Shown here: one piece after another, positions 53,970 through 62,517 of the stretch | Layout: each line of letters begins with the position of its first letter | How positions within the stretch are numbered: the stretch's first letter is position 1 | Translations under genes and position numbers: made by a program | Notes under the pieces: generated by a model | Databases searched by the model: none | What the model saw: only the letters and a program-made list of their open reading frames with translations | Told to the model about the DNA's origin: nothing | Source of the DNA: Paraburkholderia dioscoreae | GTDB taxonomy: Bacteria; Pseudomonadota; Gammaproteobacteria; Burkholderiales; Burkholderiaceae | Length of the DNA: 64,000 nt | Direction of reading: 5' to 3' | NCBI RefSeq assembly: GCF_902459535.1 | Contig: NZ_LR699554.1 | Coordinates: 2,480,001-2,544,000 of the forward strand

Positions 53970-55265
53970 ATGCCTTGACGCTCCTATGTCAAGGGACCGG
54001 CGTCGAATCGGCCAGATCAGCCAGGATGAGCGGGTACAGTTCCCGGACGATATAGCGCTTCAGGCAGCGATGGATTTCCTTGTTCGACATGCCTTCCTTG
54101 GTCCGACGATCCACGTACGCACGGGTACGCGGATCACTGCGCATCCGAACCATGGCAATGGTCCATAGGGCGTTATTTGCAGACCGATCACCGCCCCTGT
54201 TCAAACGGTGCCGGACCGTCTTGCCGGACGACGCCTGCAACGGACTTGTGCCGCAAAGTGCCGCCAGCGCAGCTTCACTTTTCAGACGTTCGGGATTGTC
54301 ACCCGCGACAGCAACCAGTACCGCAGCGGTCTGCGGGCCGACGCCGAATCTTTCGCGAACCCGCCTCGCATGCTGGCTGGTGAGGCTGTCAAGCATGGTA
54401 TCGAGTGCTTTGAGCTCTTCTGCCAGCGTCAGCCAACGCTTCGCCAGCAACCGCAGCGTAGTGGTCAGCGTTTGCAACATTGGCGTTTTACCCAACGAGC
54501 GAAGACGGACGCAACCCTCAACGCATGCTGCCGCCTTCGCTTTCAGAAGGCGATCACGGATTTCCTGCGGCGCGCTGACGAGCAAAGCCCGTAACTGGTT
54601 GATAGCCTGCGTCTTTGCCTTGACTGCACTGCGCCTGGCAACGGAGACGGCGCGCATCGCCTCGGCGGCACCGGACTGCTCCTTTGGAATAGCCGTAGCT
54701 CTGCCGGCAAGGACCGCACGCGCAGCGTTTTCGGCATCAGTGGGATCTGACTTCCCTCTGGATCGGCGCATAGCGCGATCGGGACGATTCACTTCAAGCA
54801 CCTCGATCTCATGATCGCGCAGCACACGGGCCAAACCCGCTCCGTAGGTGCCGGTACCTTCAACGCCGGCGCGGCGTAACTGGCCGAACGAGTTCGCCCA
54901 TGTCAACAGGTCGAGATATCCTGCCGTGTCGGTCGTTACCGATAGCGTTCCAAGAAGCCTGCCTGTGTCGCTGATCACAGCCCCGACATGCGTATCCAGA
55001 TGCGTGTCAACGCCCAGAATCACTTCGTTTTGTTCCATGCGTGTGTCCGTTGTAGTGGGCGCATCGCCAACCCCACTCGCAGGACAGGACACTCATGGTG
55101 CAGTACAAAGCTCCTATCAGGTCACAGACGGTGAGCCCGGCAACGCTCGGGGAACGCCGGAACCCGATCGACAGGTCAACGCCAGGGCAGCTCGGCCAAT
55201 CCCAACACGGGTCAGATCGGTCCGACGTTCAGAAGCGATCTTAAACTGAGTGTCCCAACAGACAG
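53970..55265 (-). mobile_element. second IS110-family element, inside the transposon right end (borders approximate)
   Basis: About 1.3 kb between the inner TnsB sites (to 53958) and the terminal repeat (from 55271). The transposase starts at 55038 and ends at 53989. About 230 non-coding bases precede it, the place of a bridge RNA. No inverted repeats or duplication were found, which fits the family; exact borders cannot be set by eye. Confidence 0.75.
53989..55038 (-). CDS. IS110-family transposase (DEDD recombinase)
   Basis: 349 residues from MEQNEVILGVDTHLDTHVGA. The DEDD residues are in LGVDTHLD (Asp), AGVEGTGTYGAG (Glu) and KSDPTDAENAARAVLAG (Asp). The C-terminal Tnp_20 domain shows RFGVGPQTAAVLVAVAGDNP, GTSPLQASSGKTVRHRLNRG and ANNALWTIAMVRM. 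It differs widely from the IS110 transposase at 34251, so these are two separate elements. Seems intact; the upstream in-frame part to 55092 was not used. Confidence 0.9.
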   Translation of the reverse strand: MEQNEVILGVDTHLDTHVGAVISDTGRLLGTLSVTTDTAGYLDLLTWANSFGQLRRAGVEGTGTYGAGLARVLRDHEIEVLEVNRPDRAMRRSRGKSDPTDAENAARAVLAGRATAIPKEQSGAAEAMRAVSVARRSAVKAKTQAINQLRALLVSAPQEIRDRLLKAKAAACVEGCVRLRSLGKTPMLQTLTTTLRLLAKRWLTLAEELKALDTMLDSLTSQHARRVRERFGVGPQTAAVLVAVAGDNPERLKSEAALAALCGTSPLQASSGKTVRHRLNRGGDRSANNALWTIAMVRMRSDPRTRAYVDRRTKEGMSNKEIHRCLKRYIVRELYPLILADLADSTPVP

Positions 55266-55270
55266 GGGCC

Positions 55271-55295
55271 GGTGACAAATTTACTTCGCTCTACG
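55271..55295. repeat. right terminal inverted repeat of the Tn7-like transposon
   Basis: Exact inverted copy of 49420-49444 (25 bases, GGTGACAAATTTACTTCGCT then CTACG). Its outer neighbour (CCAGCC) differs from the left flank. Confidence 0.75.
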
Positions 55296-55396
55296 CCAGC
55301 CGCAGTGGGATCGCGGACGACGCGCGGCTCTCACGTGATAGAGCGATCTTGCACGCAAGGCACGCATACCATCCAATACCGTTTTTTGAATTCCTG

Positions 55397-55411
55397 ATAC
55401 CGTATCGGTAT
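55397..55411. promoter_or_regulatory. palindrome ATACCG-TAT-CGGTAT upstream of LysR gene
   Basis: A perfect 6+3+6 inverted repeat, 57 bases before the LysR start codon. Its size and position fit a LysR autoregulatory site (T-N11-A type). A further half-site AATACCG lies at 55376. Confidence 0.55.
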
Positions 55412-55468
55412 GACGCAAGGCAAAATGCCGCGATACCTCAGCGCGGACCAAACCAGGAAACAGCAAAG

Positions 55469-56374
55469 ATGGAACTGAAGCAGATGCGTTATTTTCTTGC
55501 CCTTGCGGAGGAGCTGAACTTTGGGCGGGCGGCCGAGCGGCTGCACATGGCGCAACCACCGCTCACCCGAAATATCCGCGCGCTGGAGGAGGAACTCGGC
55601 ACACAGCTGTTCATTCGCACGGCCAAAGGCGCTGATCTCACGGAAGCAGGCCGCGCACTGCTCGACGAAGTGCCGAACATACTCGCGCTGTCACGTCGAG
55701 CCGAAGAACGGGCCCAGCTCGCCGGTCAAGGCTATACGGGGCAGCTCGACGTCGGCATCTTTAGCTCCGGCATTCTGAACGTAATCCCGCGCCTGCTTGC
55801 CGACTTTCATACTGAACGTCCCGAGGTAAAAATCGGCTTGCACAACATGTCGAAATCCGAGCAGATCGCGGCCCTTCGCGAGCGTCGCATCACTATTGGG
55901 TTTAACCGCCTGGTGCCAGATGAAAGTGATATTGGCGTCGACTGGGTACAGCGTGAACCATTTCTCGTTGCACTTTATGAGGGACACCCGCTTTGCGACA
56001 AGAAGACCGTGACGCTGCGCGACCTCGACAACGAGCGCATGATTCTTTACCCCAATGCGCCGGTGCACGGGCTCGCGCAGGAAGTCACCTCGGCATTTCG
56101 CGTGGAGGGAGTCCGCCTTCGGGTAGAACAGGAAGTGGAGGATGTGGTGACATGCATCGCACTGGTTGCGAGCCGCTTTGGCGTCAGCGTGACGACAGAG
56201 TCGGCGGTCAATCTCCGACTACCCGGGGTCGTCTATCGGCCGCTCAAGTCGTCGCAGTTGCGGGAGATCGAGTTGAGCTGTCTGTATCGGCGTGAAGATA
56301 CATCGCCGATCCTGCTCGCCTTTCTCAAGCTGATACGGTCGTCCCGCTCGAAAAAAAACCTGCCAAGGCACTGA
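55469..56374 (+). CDS. LysR-family transcriptional regulator
   Basis: 301 residues. The N-terminal HTH is MELKQMRYFLALAEELNFGR through AAERLHMAQPPLTRNIRALE. The effector domain starts with GQLDVGIFSSGILNVIPRLL, in the style of BenM/CatR-type regulators. AGGA lies upstream, and the ATG at 55469 fits the family; a long upstream extension of the frame runs through the transposon end and is rejected. Transcribed toward the MHS transporter, porin and hydrolase genes, which it probably controls. Confidence 0.88.
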   Translation: MELKQMRYFLALAEELNFGRAAERLHMAQPPLTRNIRALEEELGTQLFIRTAKGADLTEAGRALLDEVPNILALSRRAEERAQLAGQGYTGQLDVGIFSSGILNVIPRLLADFHTERPEVKIGLHNMSKSEQIAALRERRITIGFNRLVPDESDIGVDWVQREPFLVALYEGHPLCDKKTVTLRDLDNERMILYPNAPVHGLAQEVTSAFRVEGVRLRVEQEVEDVVTCIALVASRFGVSVTTESAVNLRLPGVVYRPLKSSQLREIELSCLYRREDTSPILLAFLKLIRSSRSKKNLPRH

Positions 56375-56748
56375 ACCAACCGCAACGCGATCATGCTCTC
56401 ACGGTTGTGAGGCTCCGTGAGCGTGCACATACCGCTGGGCCGCGCCCGCACTACCAGAAAGGTGATCGACGTGCGCAGTGGCGCTTTCAGCAAGGCTCCC
56501 GGCCGGTGCACTCTTGAGATAACGGTTTTGGCGCGACAAGCATCGAACATCTGTGTCCGGCTCAAGAGGTCGGCCGGAGAACAGCAACTCCGCCCTGCAT
56601 ACCAAAAGTTATTGGCCCAAAAAAATGTGAATAGCCGTGGCTTTTTGTCCCGGAAATACTGGCTTCAACTCAAGCCAATGCCGGTTCCTCTCTTTTGAGA
56701 ATCGCTCCTGTGCTTGCCATCAAACCGTCGCCTTCTCCCGGAATTTCG
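56375..56748. other. gap before the MHS transporter gene
   Basis: About 370 bases without a supported gene. AT-richer around 56600-56660, where the promoter of the transporter operon probably lies. No repeat or RNA recognised. Confidence 0.4.
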
Positions 56749-58053
56749 ATGAGCAATGTCACCCTGCAATCAGCCGATACGTCCCTCGACGTTCGCCGTA
56801 GTACGCCAAACTCCCAGCTACGCACAATCGCAGCATGTTCAATCGGAAACGCGCTTGAAATGTACGACTTCACGGTCTACAGCTTCTTCGCCATGCTGAT
56901 AGGCAAGCTCTTCTTCCCTGTCAATAACGCGTACACCTCCCTGCTGCTGGCGGTCGGCACGTTCGGTATCGGCTTCGTAATGCGACCGCTCGGAGCGATG
57001 GTGATCGGCAGCTTTGCAGACCGGCGCGGCCGCAAGGCAGCGATGACGCTAACGATCACACTGATGGTGTGCGGTACGTTGTGCATCGCCTTTGCGCCGA
57101 CCTACGCGACGGCCGGAACGCTGGGCACACTGGCCATCGTACTTGGCCGCGTATTGCAGGGCTTCTCGCTGGGAGGCGAAATCGGCGCATCGACCTCGAT
57201 GTTGATGGAGTCCGGCAGTTTCGGCAGCCGGGGTTTCCGGATCGGCTGGCAGGGAGCGAGCCAGGGGTTTGCCGCCCTGCTGGGCGCGTTGAGCGGCACC
57301 GTGCTGTACGCGAGCCTGTCACAGTCAGCGCTCGAATCCTGGGGCTGGCGCCTGCCGTTTCTGCTTGGATTGCTGATCGCGCCCGTCGGGCTTTATATCC
57401 GCGCTCATCTCGACGAAACGCTGGACAGCGAGGCCACGGAGGCCCATCCGCTCGCGACCGTGTTCACCGAGCATCGCAGCAAGATCCTGCGCGGCGTACT
57501 GTCTATCGTCGCCGGAACAGTTGGCATGTATCTCATCGTTTTCTTTATGCCGACCTACCTGGTGCGCGTGCTGCACCTGCCCACCTCCCTTTCCCTGATG
57601 GCGGGCTGCGTGTCCGGTGCGATGATGACATTCATGTGCATAGTGTCAGGCCTGATCGCCGATCGGAGCGTATCGCGCAAACCTATTGCGCTTGCATCCG
57701 TCGTGCTGACTACGCTGCTCATCTATCCGGCTATCTGGGCCATGAACACGTATCCCAGTGTCCCACTGGCCCTTGTCATGATCGCACTTGTCACCGCAGT
57801 GAGCAGCTTTGGCAGCGCCCCCATGTTGTTGTTGCTCATGGAAATGTTTCCGGCCAGCGTTCGGGCAAGTGGACTTTCCGTCATCTACAGCATTGGTGTC
57901 GCGCTCTTTGGCGGATCCGCGCAGTTCATCGTGACCTGGCTTCTCGCAAAGACGGGTAATCCCATGTCGCTGGCGCTCTACATGATCGCCTGTGGAGTCG
58001 TCACGGTTTGTGCGATGTCCAGCCTGCCTGAGCCGCGCAAGCGCGCTTCATAG
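56749..58053 (+). CDS. MHS-type MFS metabolite:H+ symporter
   Basis: 434 residues with 12 predicted helices. ACSIGNALEMYDFTVYSFFA at helix 1 and FADRRGRKAAMTLTITLMV in loop 2-3 are typical of the MHS family (citrate, proline/betaine, dicarboxylate and aromatic acid carriers). Helix 4-5 shows LGRVLQGFSLGGEIGASTSM. The start at 56749 has GGA before it; an earlier in-frame codon at 56695 lacks support. Likely imports the substrate or product of the AbgB-like enzyme. Confidence 0.88.
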   Translation: MSNVTLQSADTSLDVRRSTPNSQLRTIAACSIGNALEMYDFTVYSFFAMLIGKLFFPVNNAYTSLLLAVGTFGIGFVMRPLGAMVIGSFADRRGRKAAMTLTITLMVCGTLCIAFAPTYATAGTLGTLAIVLGRVLQGFSLGGEIGASTSMLMESGSFGSRGFRIGWQGASQGFAALLGALSGTVLYASLSQSALESWGWRLPFLLGLLIAPVGLYIRAHLDETLDSEATEAHPLATVFTEHRSKILRGVLSIVAGTVGMYLIVFFMPTYLVRVLHLPTSLSLMAGCVSGAMMTFMCIVSGLIADRSVSRKPIALASVVLTTLLIYPAIWAMNTYPSVPLALVMIALVTAVSSFGSAPMLLLLMEMFPASVRASGLSVIYSIGVALFGGSAQFIVTWLLAKTGNPMSLALYMIACGVVTVCAMSSLPEPRKRAS

Positions 58054-58201
58054 CAAACGGCACGACTGGCCCGCTGCTGACCCGTTGGAAGTCTCCAAAT
58101 TCATCCGCTAACTGAATCGAATTTCGTGCTCGAAAGAGACGCGAGGGCGCGGCTCGCCCCGCACCGGCGCATTTATCAAAACACGCAAGTGGAGATATGC
58201 A

Positions 58202-59416
58202 ATGAAAAAGACCTTAGGCGCGCTACTCGCTTCGCTTGGCACGCTGGCCTATACCGGAGCTTTCGCTGAGGTGTCGCCAAACGCGCCGCCAGACGCGGCG
58301 GCTGCCGCCTACGCGACTGGCTCGCAAATGCAGTCGATCTTCCAGTACTGGGGATCGGGCCTGGGGCCGCAAACGCTGGGAGTGGCTTCGCAGCGTACCT
58401 TTGTGACGCTCTACGGCACTGTCGATATGGGCGTTAACTATACGAAAAATGGTCCGTACAGTATCACGCGGTTGCAATCGGGTGGCGCATTGACATCGAA
58501 GTTCGGCTTTTATGGCCAGGAGTATCTGGGCGATCGATGGACCGTGTTCTTCCGGCTGGAAAACGGCTTCATGGGTAACACCGGCGCTGTCCAGGACACG
58601 ACGTCGCTTTTCAATCGCGCTTCCTATATCGGGATGCAGAACCCCATGTACGGGCAACTGACATTGGGCCGTCAATATACGTCCGGCGGCGCTGCGGCGC
58701 TCGGTGCGGATCCGTTCCTCGGTGTCGCGCATGAATCGGTCTATACGTACTTTCTCGGCACCTCGGATCTGGGGCTCGGTGCGAACAGCAGCGCGCTGGG
58801 ACGCCTGCCCAATACATTGCGCTATATCTCACCGCGTCTTGGGCCATTCGGTTTCGACCTGAGCTACTCGCTCAAAGGAGATCAATCGATAGGTCCAGCC
58901 GTCAGTCAACGCTCCGCGATGGTGTCTTACGTCGACAGACGCGCCGTGCTGTCCGTCGCTTTCGGGCAAAGCTGGTGTGACCCGTCGATCACGGGCAGTT
59001 GCGTCGGCAACGCGGCTACCGCGCCGACCAAACGCACGGACACCTATCTCGCCTCCCTCCTTTACGACGTCGGTCCATTCATCGTACAGGGTGCCTATAT
59101 CCGATACGTTCCGCAGGCAGCGGACACTGCCATCGCCAGCACGTATCTGCTCGGCCTGCAAAAGTGGTGGCGGAACAATTTGCTGCGGGCCTCGGTCGCG
59201 TATCGCGACACGTCGAAATCGCAGGATTACGCCTACGGCTCGACTATCGGCATCGATCACTTTCTGTCGAAACGAACGTCGCTGTACGGACGTGTCGGCA
59301 TCATGCGCAACGGCCCGAACTCCAGCGTCACTTACAACTACGACAGCGGATCGCCGACGCCCGCGCCGGGGCGCACGATATCGAGCGTCACGCTGGGTAT
59401 CAATCATCAATTCTGA
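58202..59416 (+). CDS. Gram-negative porin
   Basis: 404 residues. The signal MKKTLGALLASLGTLAYTGA is cleaved near AFA; the barrel part starts VTLYGTVDMGVNYTKN and shows SKFGFYGQEYLGDRWTVFFR, NRASYIGMQNPMYGQLTLGR and the L3-type region after it, and ends LGINHQF with C-terminal Phe. This is the OmpC/Porin_4 type of Burkholderia. GGAG precedes the ATG. The N-terminal insertion of about 45 residues before the first strand (PNAPPDAAAAAYATGSQMQS) is unusual. Outer-membrane entry for the locus. Confidence 0.9.
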   Translation: MKKTLGALLASLGTLAYTGAFAEVSPNAPPDAAAAAYATGSQMQSIFQYWGSGLGPQTLGVASQRTFVTLYGTVDMGVNYTKNGPYSITRLQSGGALTSKFGFYGQEYLGDRWTVFFRLENGFMGNTGAVQDTTSLFNRASYIGMQNPMYGQLTLGRQYTSGGAAALGADPFLGVAHESVYTYFLGTSDLGLGANSSALGRLPNTLRYISPRLGPFGFDLSYSLKGDQSIGPAVSQRSAMVSYVDRRAVLSVAFGQSWCDPSITGSCVGNAATAPTKRTDTYLASLLYDVGPFIVQGAYIRYVPQAADTAIASTYLLGLQKWWRNNLLRASVAYRDTSKSQDYAYGSTIGIDHFLSKRTSLYGRVGIMRNGPNSSVTYNYDSGSPTPAPGRTISSVTLGINHQF

Positions 59417-59474
59417 CCTGGTGCGCGGAGTCGCCGCGCCACCACTTTTGTTCCCCCTCATTAAGGAGACATCC

Positions 59475-60902
59475 GTGACGATCGAACTGGTTCAAGACTT
59501 TATCGAAAGCAGCAAAGACAAGTACATCCAGCTGTCGGACGAAATCTGGCAATACGCGGAGTTGGGCTACACCGAACAGAAATCTGCAGCCGCACATATC
59601 GCATTTCTGAAAGCTGCGGGTTTTACCGTCCGCGAAGGCGTGGCGGGAATTCCGACGGCGTTCGTCGCGGAAGCCGGCTCCGGCGGCCCGGTGATCGGCA
59701 TCCTTGGCGAGTTCGATGCACTGTCCGGGCTGAGTCAGGAGAGCCTCGCACTCAGTTGCTGCCCATCAACTGAAATTTCGAACGGTAACGGCCATGGCTG
59801 TGGGCACCACCTGCTCGGCACAAGCGCGCATCTGGCGGCGGTCGCCGTCAAGAATGCGCTGGAACGCGGCGGCATTGAAGGCACGGTGCGCTTCTACGGT
59901 TGTCCTGCCGAAGAAGGCGGCTGGGGTAAAACCTTCATGACTCGCGCCGGCCTGTTCGACGATGTGTCAGCCGCCATCACGTGGCACCCCGGTGTCGCGA
60001 ACACGATCATGAATCTGGAGAGTCTGGCGGTCAAACAGGCTTACTTCCGCTTCAAGGGTGTCGCTGCGCACGCAGGCGCATCGCCGCATCTCGGCCGCAG
60101 CGCGCTCGACGCGCTCGAACTGATGAACATCGGCACCAACTTTCTGCGCGAACACATGATTCCGGACGCGCGCGTGCATTACGCCATTACCGACGCCGGT
60201 GGCGTTGCGCCGAACGTAGTGCAACCGAACGCGGCGGCGCTCTATATGATCCGTGCACCGCGCAATCGCGACGCGAGCGAACTGTACGAAAGGATCTGCA
60301 ATATCGCGCGTGGTGCCGCGCTGATGACCGACTGTGAACTGGAGATCGAAGTTCACTCGGCGTGTTCCAACCTGCTACGCAACACTACGCTAAATGAACT
60401 GATGCAGGCGAAACTCAAGCAGTTCGGCGCGCCGCAGTATGACAGCGAGGAATTGCAATTCGCCGAGTCAATGCATCGTACGACCCGCCCCGAAGAGGTT
60501 GAGATGGCGGGACGGATGCTGGCCTCCGCGTGGCGCCAGCCGAAAGCGTTGTTCGATGGCGTCGATGAACTTTACAACGACCGTCCCTCGAAGATGCACG
60601 GCTCGACGGATGTCGGCGATGTGAGTTGGGTTACACCGACGGTGCAATGCATGACGGCTTGCTTTGCTTTCGGTACGTCACCGCATTCGTGGCAGTGGGT
60701 CTCGCAAGGCAAAAGCGCGCTGGCGCACAAGGGTATGACACTGGCGGCGAAAACGATGGCCGCCACCGCACTCGAGCTGTACACGAATCCACTGCTGCTC
60801 GCGGCGGCACGCACCGAACTGAAGGAACGTCTGGCTGACGAGCCGTACGTGTGCCCGATTCCGGACGGCGTGCAGCCGCCGATTCCAGGCCGCAGCGCGT
60901 GA
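59475..60902 (+). CDS. abgB: AbgB-like M20 amidohydrolase
   Basis: 475 residues from a GTG codon with AAGGAG 6 bases upstream. The M20 metal ligands appear in NGHGCGHHLLGTSAHLAA, GCPAEEGGWGKTFM and ITWHPGVAN. The segments GRSALDALELMNIGTNFL and HYAITDAGG, and the end CPIPDGVQPPIPG, follow E. coli AbgB (p-aminobenzoyl-glutamate hydrolase subunit B) closely. It should hydrolyse an aryl-amide or N-acyl amino acid. No AbgA partner is seen. The 166-residue upstream frame extension overlaps the porin and is rejected. Confidence 0.88.
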   Translation: MTIELVQDFIESSKDKYIQLSDEIWQYAELGYTEQKSAAAHIAFLKAAGFTVREGVAGIPTAFVAEAGSGGPVIGILGEFDALSGLSQESLALSCCPSTEISNGNGHGCGHHLLGTSAHLAAVAVKNALERGGIEGTVRFYGCPAEEGGWGKTFMTRAGLFDDVSAAITWHPGVANTIMNLESLAVKQAYFRFKGVAAHAGASPHLGRSALDALELMNIGTNFLREHMIPDARVHYAITDAGGVAPNVVQPNAAALYMIRAPRNRDASELYERICNIARGAALMTDCELEIEVHSACSNLLRNTTLNELMQAKLKQFGAPQYDSEELQFAESMHRTTRPEEVEMAGRMLASAWRQPKALFDGVDELYNDRPSKMHGSTDVGDVSWVTPTVQCMTACFAFGTSPHSWQWVSQGKSALAHKGMTLAAKTMAATALELYTNPLLLAAARTELKERLADEPYVCPIPDGVQPPIPGRSA

Positions 60903-60956
60903 TCTTTTCACCTGTAAGAAGCTCACCCGATTGATCAACCTTCCAGGATAAAAATC

Positions 60957-62444
60957 ATGCGCGTTTTCGTCGCTGCACTAGTTACAGAGACAAATACCTT
61001 TTCACCGTTTCCGACATCCTACGAAGACTTCATTGTCCACGAGAAAGGGTCCGCTTCAGACTCGATGCTCGGAGTCGTTCCAAAAGTCTTTCGCGAGAGA
61101 GTAGAAGCCGACGGACACACGGTGATTGAAAGTATCACGGCTTATGCCGAACCCTCCGGGCGTACGATCAAGGCAGCTTATGAGCGACTGCGAGACAGGA
61201 TCCTCGGCGATCTGGAATCCGCGGGACCCGTCGACATGCTATTGCTTATGCTGCACGGCGCTATGGTCGCGCAAGGCTACGACGACTGCGAGGGCGACAT
61301 CCTCACGCGGCTTCGCGAGATAGCCGGCGAGGCGGTTATCGGCGTTGTGATCGATCCGCACTGCCATCTGACCAAAACAATGGTCGAGAAGGCCGATCTC
61401 ATCATCATTGCAAAGGAGTACCCGCATATTGATTTTGCGGATCGGGCGCACGAAGTCTACGACATCTGCCAGAAGGTCTCCAGAGCAGAGATCAGGTTGG
61501 CGGGAGCGCTCATGGATACACGGATCGTCGGCTTCTACCCTACTTTCGATCCTCCCATGCGAGGTATCGTGGCTAGCCTGACGCAAGCAGAAAAGAGCCC
61601 GTCCATTCTGTCTGCAAGCATTGGGCATGGCTTTCCGTGGGCCGACGTGGAGGATGTCGGTACGCGCGTTCTGGTCTATGCCAACGATGACGCCTCAGAC
61701 GCCGCCCGCGTGGCCGCGAAAATTGCGGAGCGGCTCTACGAAGCCAGGGTCGCGCTGCGTCCGAACTATCCGTCGATCCCGGAGTCATTGGATCGGGCGA
61801 GCACAATGAATGGCCAAATCGTGTTGGGTGACTTCGCCGACAACCCGGGTTGCGGCGCATCGGGCGACAGTACGTTCTTCCTCAAGGCAATGCTCGAACG
61901 TAATGTGACCGACGCCGTGATCGGCGCGTTCTGGGACCCGTTGGTGGCGAAGGTTTGCGCATCGGCGGGGGTCGGCGCGACCTTGAATATCAGGCTCGGC
62001 GGCAAATGCGGCCCCACTTCGTCGGATCCAGTGGATCTGGAGGTGGAAGTCATGGGCGTGGTGGAGAATCACACCGGGGGAGCATGGGGAGGCCGAATTC
62101 CGATGGGACTATCCGTGTGGTTGCGCACGGGCGGCATCGACATTGCGGTGTGTTCCATCCGTACGCAGTTGATCGAACGCGATTCGCTGACAGGATTGGG
62201 AATTGATCTCGACAGCAAGCGCATCGTTGTCGTCAAGTCCAGCAATCACTACCAGACAGGGTTCCGCCCGGGATCGGACGCACTCTGGCATGTGAATTCT
62301 CCCGGGGCGTTGCCCTCCGACTTCTCGTCCCTTCCCTACACAAAACGCGATACGAATTACTATCCGCGGTCCCAGAACCCTTGGGCGGAACATGGTATGC
62401 CTTCGGCCATTCTGTTCGGACGAAAGACGATGATGGCGAACTAA
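60957..62444 (+). CDS. MlrC-like M81-family metallopeptidase
   Basis: 495 residues from MRVFVAALVTETNTFSPFPT, the typical start of MlrC proteins. Zn-binding positions include DPHCHLTK and the later AKEYPHIDFADRAHEV, and the C-terminal domain has DNPGCGASGDSTFFLKAML and VKSSNHYQTGFRP. MlrC cleaves a small linear peptide in microcystin breakdown; most homologues act on unknown amides or peptides. Located 54 bases after the AbgB-like gene, so it may take the next step of amide breakdown. Confidence 0.87.
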   Translation: MRVFVAALVTETNTFSPFPTSYEDFIVHEKGSASDSMLGVVPKVFRERVEADGHTVIESITAYAEPSGRTIKAAYERLRDRILGDLESAGPVDMLLLMLHGAMVAQGYDDCEGDILTRLREIAGEAVIGVVIDPHCHLTKTMVEKADLIIIAKEYPHIDFADRAHEVYDICQKVSRAEIRLAGALMDTRIVGFYPTFDPPMRGIVASLTQAEKSPSILSASIGHGFPWADVEDVGTRVLVYANDDASDAARVAAKIAERLYEARVALRPNYPSIPESLDRASTMNGQIVLGDFADNPGCGASGDSTFFLKAMLERNVTDAVIGAFWDPLVAKVCASAGVGATLNIRLGGKCGPTSSDPVDLEVEVMGVVENHTGGAWGGRIPMGLSVWLRTGGIDIAVCSIRTQLIERDSLTGLGIDLDSKRIVVVKSSNHYQTGFRPGSDALWHVNSPGALPSDFSSLPYTKRDTNYYPRSQNPWAEHGMPSAILFGRKTMMAN

Positions 62445-62517
62445 CCCGCCGTGTCGGTGCACCGATCGTATTTTGTCTCGCTATGATGGATCCCTGACAA
62501 TGTGATCTGGGGACACC

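Larger units (their letters stand above)
49417..55298. mobile_element. cargo-less Tn7-like transposon (TnsA-like, TnsB, TnsC, TniQ)
   Basis: The four genes lie in the order tnsA-tnsB-tnsC-tniQ on the minus strand, without cargo. A 25-base terminal repeat (CGTAGAGCG, AAGTAAATTTGTCACC) is at 49420-49444 and, exactly inverted, at 55271-55295. Shorter copies of the AAGTAAAnTTGTCAC motif lie inside both ends and are the probable TnsB sites. An alternative right end is the similar repeat at 53915-53939. No direct target duplication is visible, so the present flanks have been rearranged. Confidence 0.78.

Noticed and set aside
49412..55303. Five-base target duplication for the Tn7-like transposon
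   Set aside because: The bases flanking the two terminal repeats (TCGCG against GCCGC) do not match at any shift tried by eye.
58977..59474. Long N-terminal extension of the AbgB-like frame (641 residues in total)
   Set aside because: It overlaps the porin gene in another frame. A GTG with a strong AAGGAG site at 59475 gives the normal family length.
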